A stretch of 21,478 nt of DNA, from positions 1-21,478 of the forward strand of contig CANOBT010000098.1 of NCBI GenBank assembly GCA_947564305.1, written 5' to 3'. The notes beneath the pieces are model-generated. The model was given only the letters and a program-made list of their open reading frames with translations, ran no database searches and was not told where the DNA came from. The stretch is from an uncultured Lachnospiraceae bacterium. GTDB taxonomy: Bacteria; Bacillota_A; Clostridia; Lachnospirales; Lachnospiraceae. The translations under genes and the position numbers were made by a program. Positions 16,298-21,478 of this stretch are shown here, in pieces (position 1 is the stretch's first letter; the number at the start of each line of letters is the position of its first letter).

Positions 16298-17992
16298 CTA
16301 TTTAATTTGTACAAATGCTTTATTTTCTATTTTATATACCATATCGCATTCTTCTGTCAGACTCATATGGTGCGTTACAATCAGCAATGTCTTATCTGCT
16401 TTCACTTGCCGTATAGAATCCATGACAGCCTTTTCCTTATCCATATCCAATGCTGCCGTCGCTTCATCCATGACCAGAAGCTGAAAATCCTTATACAACG
16501 CTCTTGCCAACGCAATCCGCTGCCGCTGGCCTCCGGAAATAGTGACCCCATTCTCACCAACCAATGTATGGATTCCTTCCGGCATCTCAGAAACATCTTC
16601 CCATATTTGCGCACATTTTAGACATTCTATTACTCGTTCATCATCAATTTGCGACTGTTCAGTCAGAAGTGTCACATTATTTCGGACCGTCTCGCCATTC
16701 ATATATATAATTTGAGGAATATAACTTACAATATCCCCGATTTCACCTTTACAAATACCGTCTGAATCAGTTTGAGTAACCAAGTTATAATCATCATACA
16801 AAATTTCTCCGCTTTGTGGTTTCAGAAGTCCTAAGATTAAAGAAAGAAACGTTGTTTTTCCAACACCCGACTCTCCAATTACCGCGACAGAATGTCCTGC
16901 CGGAATACTGATAGAGGCATTTTCTAATATTTTTTTATTCTCATCATATCCAAACGTTAAATTGTTGATATACAGCCCCTTTTGTAATGTTACTTTTTTC
17001 TGTCTGATACTTTTAGAGTGTTTTTCTTCCCTCTTCAACTCTTCATACCTATCAAGACATTCTTTCAACATTTCATAAGATTTTTTGGAAAATTCTATAC
17101 TATTGATTTCATTTGCAACATTATATTCTATTGATACCAGTCTGCCTAATATGGAAGCATAAACTGTAATCGGGATAAATGCAGATATATCAACCCTCGA
17201 CAAAAAAAGTGTGATAAATATGATTACCATAGTTGCTTTTGTCCACAAATTCATAAGTACCGTAATAAAATTTGTCTGAAATCCATATTCGCTTTGTGTC
17301 TGCGCATACTTCAAACTTGCGTTGTGATATCGTTCCATGATTGGTGTTATACGATGGCTCATCTTCATTTCAGCATAAATACCATATCCAAGACTAATCT
17401 GCGAATTTGCTTTAATCCCATATCTTCTGCATTTGTCACCATAATCTCTTATTTTCATGCGGTATAAAAATAAAATACCTGCCATAAATACTACCAATAT
17501 GATACTGATTATCACTCCGAATATTTTAACAGAGAGAAACAAAATTGCCGTATATCCTATCATCGTAAAAATATTGTTACAAAGTTCCGCAAGGATTAAA
17601 ATAATATTTATACTGCTTACAGTATCATTTCGTATAACAGCCAATGCCTGCATCACACTCTTTTGATTATGATGTTCAAGATCCTCCTTTGCAAATAATT
17701 CAAATATTTTCATAGACAGATTGTGCGCTCCATAATACAAAAAATGATTAGACAGCCTGCATCTATATAATTCGATTACAATTTCCGAAAAAAAGATAAG
17801 AATCAAAGCAGCCGCCTGAAATACTCCCTCTGAATCGTCCCTTCCTGAACTTGCGTTTATAAGATAAAGCATCACAAAGAAACTGAAGATATCAATAGCT
17901 CCTCTAAAAAATCCGCTTATTGCAAATTTTTTCCATTCTTTCCTTTCTTCGTCCTCTAACATTCCGTTCAAATAGATAAATGTTTTTACCAA
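16298..17992 (-). CDS. ABC exporter with fused membrane and ATPase domains (PglK/MsbA-like)
   Basis: This 564-residue half-transporter has six likely transmembrane helices in about residues 20-300 and one nucleotide-binding domain. Walker A GESGVGKT lies near 370, the ABC signature SGGQRQR near 485, Walker B LLVMDEATAALD near 505, and the switch histidine in LLIVTHH after it. It should work as a homodimer. In a glycan operon the natural analogue is PglK, the flippase for lipid-linked oligosaccharides; a peptide or lipid substrate is not excluded. The start is TTG at 17992, supported by GAGG 8 bases upstream. The first ATG (17962) lacks a ribosome binding site. The gene is AT-rich relative to the flanking core genes. 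Confidence 0.92.
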   Translation of the reverse strand: MVKTFIYLNGMLEDEERKEWKKFAISGFFRGAIDIFSFFVMLYLINASSGRDDSEGVFQAAALILIFFSEIVIELYRCRLSNHFLYYGAHNLSMKIFELFAKEDLEHHNQKSVMQALAVIRNDTVSSINIILILAELCNNIFTMIGYTAILFLSVKIFGVIISIILVVFMAGILFLYRMKIRDYGDKCRRYGIKANSQISLGYGIYAEMKMSHRITPIMERYHNASLKYAQTQSEYGFQTNFITVLMNLWTKATMVIIFITLFLSRVDISAFIPITVYASILGRLVSIEYNVANEINSIEFSKKSYEMLKECLDRYEELKREEKHSKSIRQKKVTLQKGLYINNLTFGYDENKKILENASISIPAGHSVAVIGESGVGKTTFLSLILGLLKPQSGEILYDDYNLVTQTDSDGICKGEIGDIVSYIPQIIYMNGETVRNNVTLLTEQSQIDDERVIECLKCAQIWEDVSEMPEGIHTLVGENGVTISGGQRQRIALARALYKDFQLLVMDEATAALDMDKEKAVMDSIRQVKADKTLLIVTHHMSLTEECDMVYKIENKAFVQIK

Positions 17993-18033
17993 TGTAGTTT
18001 CCTCTTACTTCCATCTTTATTACAGATAACATA

Positions 18034-19497
18034 CTAATAAAGCCGGACCGTACCTATACGGTATCCATATGCTTCATCCTCTTGTTCATTTGCCAGTAAT
18101 ATATGTTTTCCGGTATCCGGATCTTCCATCAAAAAATAAACGGTATAATTGGACTTCGGCAATCCTTTGAGCGGAATTTCAACCTGAGATTTCTGTATCA
18201 TTTCTGATTCTTCTCCACCTGCCAAATTTCTCACCACAAATTCCATCTCCCTGGACAAAACTTCATTCCCCTCTTCATCGCATAAGAGCACTTTGATCTC
18301 CGGTTCCTTATACACAGGTGAGAAGCCAACATTTTTCAAAGAAACCTCCGTCAATATATGGTGCGGTTCTTTCTTATATTCTAACCTGATATCTGCAATA
18401 ATCAGCCGATACCCCAAATGCCGTTCTATATAAGAATAGCCATCCAAACCGAAAAAACAGCTTTCTTCTGTCACTGTCTCTTTTTCCCACTTTTTCAATA
18501 CAGCCTGATCATAATCTTTATTCAAATAAGTAATACGTCTTTCGCTCAATCCCTTTACTGCATTTTCAAAATCATTGTAAGAGTTATCATTGATTACTTC
18601 ACCGCCATTGGGTACATAACGGCACAAATCTTTTTGAAAAATCAACTCATCTTCTCTCAACCACCGGCCAAGCGAATCCAATTCCGCATCATATTCTGTG
18701 CTGTATGTACCATAGTCACTTTCATTACCAAGCAGCCCATCATTAAACAATCCCAGGCGAACAGCTAAAGGGTTGTCCATCAAAATCTCATTTTGAGAAT
18801 CGGCAACTCCTATAATACTTCGCCACTGTGCCGGTGTCCGAACCGAAAGGTAAATTGACTCGTCCGTTACAGCGTCAAGCTGAGCTGCAAGCATTCTCAG
18901 CTCTTCCGGATGATTATAACGGGTTCCATGCATTTCTCCCCAATTGCCTATAAAAAGCCCCTGCAGCATAAAGATTTTCCTACGGTGTTCCCCAAAAACA
19001 GGCTCCAATTGTTTCATATGCTGCAGAATAATGTCCAGACTCTCTGGCTCATATTGTTCATTCTTTCCTTCATCATCATAAATCACCCTGACGATCAATT
19101 GTTTATCCGGTATACTTAGTGCGGAAAAAAGGTTTTCTATATTTGTAAGTCCAACTTCGCTGATCCTGTTTTCACGATAATTCTGCAGACATATCTTAAC
19201 CAATGTAAGCTCTGTATCTGTGTCATTTTGGTACATATCACGCACAAGTTCTTCATAGTTTGTTTGCTCATCTGTAATCCAAAAAGTATAGATACGGTAA
19301 AATCCACGGTATGGATTCTGGAGATAACGAGCGGATTCCTTGAATTGGAACTGTTCCACTTCTACTTGAATATAGAATTTATATAATAAAAATATACCTA
19401 TGAACAAACCACATATAAGCAGAACAGGAAAGATTCTTCTTGTCCGCCGCCTATATTCTTCTGCATTTTGCTTCTTTATCTTATATCTATCTCTCAT
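18034..19497 (-). CDS. DUF4874/DUF4832 protein, membrane-anchored paralogue
   Basis: This 487-residue protein has a basic N-terminus, one hydrophobic helix (about 22-40) and then a large outside domain, so it is probably a signal-anchored surface protein. The domain starts at NPYRGFYRIYTFW (61-73) and includes IVRVIYDDEGK, MLQGLFIGNWGEMHGTRY (GNWGEMH at 184-190), VPNGGE, ITYLNKDYD and HLGYRLII, matching DUF4874 followed by DUF4832. Invariant acidic residues (such as E in WGEMH and NDGLLGNESDYGTY) suggest a glycosidase-like site, which is inference. It begins 4 bases after the GT2 stop with a weak ribosome binding site. It is a diverged paralogue of the gene at 8809-10140. Confidence 0.82.
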   Translation of the reverse strand: MRDRYKIKKQNAEEYRRRTRRIFPVLLICGLFIGIFLLYKFYIQVEVEQFQFKESARYLQNPYRGFYRIYTFWITDEQTNYEELVRDMYQNDTDTELTLVKICLQNYRENRISEVGLTNIENLFSALSIPDKQLIVRVIYDDEGKNEQYEPESLDIILQHMKQLEPVFGEHRRKIFMLQGLFIGNWGEMHGTRYNHPEELRMLAAQLDAVTDESIYLSVRTPAQWRSIIGVADSQNEILMDNPLAVRLGLFNDGLLGNESDYGTYSTEYDAELDSLGRWLREDELIFQKDLCRYVPNGGEVINDNSYNDFENAVKGLSERRITYLNKDYDQAVLKKWEKETVTEESCFFGLDGYSYIERHLGYRLIIADIRLEYKKEPHHILTEVSLKNVGFSPVYKEPEIKVLLCDEEGNEVLSREMEFVVRNLAGGEESEMIQKSQVEIPLKGLPKSNYTVYFLMEDPDTGKHILLANEQEDEAYGYRIGTVRLY

Positions 19498-19501
19498 ATT
19501 C

Positions 19502-20557
19502 TTATATATAGCTGTTATGCCTTGACCTTTTCAAAATTTCATGAACCATCCTGCATATCAGTTCTACTATGTGATAACATTTTCTACGAAAAAAGAATAG
19601 CAGGATTCTTCTTGGAAATTTTCCCATTTTACTATTGTACTTTAATGCATTCTTATAAATATCATTTTTATCTATCGCTTGACACAATTTACGATTTTCA
19701 CTATAGGTCCTGGTACTATATGGATTAAAGATGCCTTTTATCAACGCATCTGCTATGTGGAAAAGCACACTATTGTAATATGCTATTTTAACCTTGTGCA
19801 AAATAGCGTCCTTTTTTAAAAGAGCTACTAATTGTTTTTGATATCTAATATCATTTTGTAAATACGAATTCCCCGTATAAAATCCATGGGTAGCAGAATT
19901 TGGACGGAGTTCAAAAAAGTACACCTTCTTTTGAAGATATAAACAGCTCTTTATTTTCAACAAATATTCTATATTAAATAAGGTATCCTCCGCTATCGCA
20001 AGTTCTGTAGAAAACCTTAGAGAATACTGATTGATAATCGAACTTTTATATGCCTCTGCCCATGAAGAACGCAAGCTTGTTCTTCCTGTTTTTACCAATT
20101 GGGAGCTATACAATGTACTTTCAATCAAAAAAATCATTTCTTCTTTTTCATAAGCTTGTTTGCCTAAACTTTGAAAGACCGTGTGAACACTTGTCACATC
20201 TTTTAATAGAGCATAGTCAAAAATCAGAAGGTCATATTCTTGATATTCTTGTTTTGCGATGGTATCCAAAAAATCACATGAAATAGCATCATCAGAATCT
20301 ACAAAAATAATCCACTCTCCATGGCATTCCTCAATTCCTCGATTTCTCGCCGCAGACACTCCTTTATGCTTTTGTTCATAATACCTGATTTGAGAATGTT
20401 TTTTTAAATATTTCTTACACACTTCACCACTGTTATCTTCTGAGCCGTCATTAATCAAAAGTAATTCAAAATCTCTATATGTAGAATTCAAAATAGCTCT
20501 GATGCATCTATCCAGATACCTCTCTGTATTATAAATTGGTACTATTATCGAAATCAT
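19502..20557 (-). CDS. Family 2 glycosyltransferase
   Basis: This 351-residue GT2 enzyme starts MISIIVPIYNTERYL. It has INDGSEDNS (36-44), KGVSAARNRGI (65-75) and FVDSDD with DSDD at 87-90. The C-terminal half is AT-rich and basic. The frame stays open to 20884, but ATG 20557 is right: GGGGAGAAAGGT lies just upstream, the GT2 domain begins immediately, and it makes a 4-base ATGA overlap with the flippase stop. The extra 109 residues are only the shadow of the flippase gene. Confidence 0.92.
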   Translation of the reverse strand: MISIIVPIYNTERYLDRCIRAILNSTYRDFELLLINDGSEDNSGEVCKKYLKKHSQIRYYEQKHKGVSAARNRGIEECHGEWIIFVDSDDAISCDFLDTIAKQEYQEYDLLIFDYALLKDVTSVHTVFQSLGKQAYEKEEMIFLIESTLYSSQLVKTGRTSLRSSWAEAYKSSIINQYSLRFSTELAIAEDTLFNIEYLLKIKSCLYLQKKVYFFELRPNSATHGFYTGNSYLQNDIRYQKQLVALLKKDAILHKVKIAYYNSVLFHIADALIKGIFNPYSTRTYSENRKLCQAIDKNDIYKNALKYNSKMGKFPRRILLFFFRRKCYHIVELICRMVHEILKRSRHNSYI

Positions 20558-21478
20558 ACCTTTCTCCCCAAATAATCTTTTGTTAAAATTCCCTTTACTT
20601 TTTCCAACAAAAGTTGAAATTCTTTCATCCGATGATATATCATAAAATATACAAAATTTATTATAAGTAAACAGATTACTAATCTTTCTATGCAAACAAT
20701 CCATGGATTTCCGATAATTTTCTGACATAAAAAGTCCATGAAAAACCACATAAAAAATGTAACGGATGCATACAATCCATAATGTAAAAAATACATAACT
20801 GATGAGCTTTTCAGAGAATACCTGTAAAGGATATATGGCTCCATCCAAAGTGAGATTGTGACCGTACTTACCACGGTTCCCCAAAAGACGCCTGCTGTTC
20901 CCATATGCATTCCCAAAAAAATAGACGCTACTAGGTTAATTGCTGCTTCCGCCAGAGATGTATACCTATTGTACCAAAATACTCCTAACGATTCACGAAA
21001 AACAATAGATGTTTGACGCATTCCCGTCAAATAAAAATTCAGACAGAGTACAAAAGTAACATCTCTGGAAAACACGTAACACTCTCCAAAGCAAACTCCT
21101 GCAAAGACATCAATTACTTCAAAAATACAAATTGTGGCCAATCCAAACATCCACTGTCCAATAAAAAAGGTGGATTCAAATATTTTTTTCACCCTTTTCG
21201 GATTCTCCTCGACTCCCAAATTTCCCACACTGGCTGCAATCCCCTGAAACATCTGATTCAGCACTTGCCTGATAGAGCCTATGATCAAATAGTAATTGGA
21301 ATACACACTATTGCTAATAATCCCGACAAGTGAAGACAACAGCAGATTATCGGTATCATTTACGATGACTGTTCCAAATTTATACATCAACATAGCGCGA
21401 ATATTTCGATAAATTGCTTTTTTCTCCTGCTGGAGTTCTGTAATCTTTTCGTTTATAAGTGGTAGTCGCTCGTGCGAA
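20554..21478 (-). CDS. Wzx/MOP-type polysaccharide flippase (5' end outside the window)
   Basis: The frame stays open to the window edge, so this is the C-terminal part (about 308 codons) of a larger oligosaccharide flippase of the MOP/MATE superfamily; full members have about 450-500 residues and 12-14 helices. The hallmark is YKFGTVIVNDTDNLLLSSLVG followed by a series of hydrophobic helices and a short basic tail. It would move lipid-linked repeat units across the cytoplasmic membrane. The ATG at 21393 is internal: codons before it continue the typical charged loop (EKITELQQEKKAIYRNIRA). Its stop overlaps the next GT2 start by 4 bases. Confidence 0.88.
   Translation of the reverse strand, partial: SHERLPLINEKITELQQEKKAIYRNIRAMLMYKFGTVIVNDTDNLLLSSLVGIISNSVYSNYYLIIGSIRQVLNQMFQGIAASVGNLGVEENPKRVKKIFESTFFIGQWMFGLATICIFEVIDVFAGVCFGECYVFSRDVTFVLCLNFYLTGMRQTSIVFRESLGVFWYNRYTSLAEAAINLVASIFLGMHMGTAGVFWGTVVSTVTISLWMEPYILYRYSLKSSSVMYFLHYGLYASVTFFMWFFMDFLCQKIIGNPWIVCIERLVICLLIINFVYFMIYHRMKEFQLLLEKVKGILTKDYLGRKV

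Noticed and set aside
20558..20884. 109-residue N-terminal extension of the GT2 at 19502-20557
   Set aside because: It is the flippase gene read in another frame; the GT2 domain and ribosome binding site begin at 20557.

Overview
The window looks like chromosome from a gut-type Clostridia, most likely Lachnospiraceae. Supporting signs are Firmicutes-type AAGGAGG ribosome binding sites, a pta-ackA acetate pathway joined to yceD-rpmF, an NBP35/Mrp ATPase with a Cys-rich N-terminus, and moderately AT-rich DNA. Every gene I can support lies on the minus strand, so the window is read from high to low coordinates. I see no tRNA, rRNA, CRISPR array, insertion sequence or phage gene, and no gene-free stretch longer than about 300 bases.

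Region A (21478 down to 8809) is one tightly packed surface-glycan operon that enters from outside the window. In transcription order it holds: a Wzx/MOP-type flippase (N-terminus beyond the edge), a GT2 glycosyltransferase, a membrane-anchored DUF4874/DUF4832 protein, a PglK/MsbA-like ABC exporter, two more GT2 enzymes, a polysaccharide pyruvyl transferase-family protein, a DUF1919 protein, a fourth GT2, an FrhB-like (coenzyme F420 hydrogenase beta family) iron-sulfur flavoprotein, and a second, soluble DUF4874/DUF4832 protein. Most junctions are 4-base ATGA overlaps or gaps of a few to about 50 bases, so co-transcription is likely. The probable product is a decorated cell-wall or capsular polysaccharide. 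Glycosyltransferases would build a lipid-linked unit, the pyruvyl transferase, FrhB-like and DUF1919 proteins may modify it, and Wzx and/or the ABC protein would flip it. No polymerase or priming enzyme is visible here.

Region B (8738 down to 5533) is core metabolism. Its own promoter drives pta and ackA (acetyl-CoA to acetate with ATP formation). A second, near-consensus promoter then drives yceD (DUF177) and rpmF (ribosomal protein L32), closed by a strong hairpin terminator.

Region C (5392 down to 1) holds separate genes: a GH5 glycosidase without a secretion signal, the Mrp/NBP35 Fe-S carrier ATPase, a small unrecognised protein that seems to be an internal duplication, a DUF4153 multipass membrane protein, and the first 26 codons of a uridine phosphorylase-like gene behind a promoter embedded in inverted repeats.

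The least explained part is the glycan operon: two diverged DUF4874/DUF4832 paralogues with different predicted locations, two candidate flippases, and an FrhB-like/pyruvyl transferase/DUF1919 set in a lineage not known to make F420.
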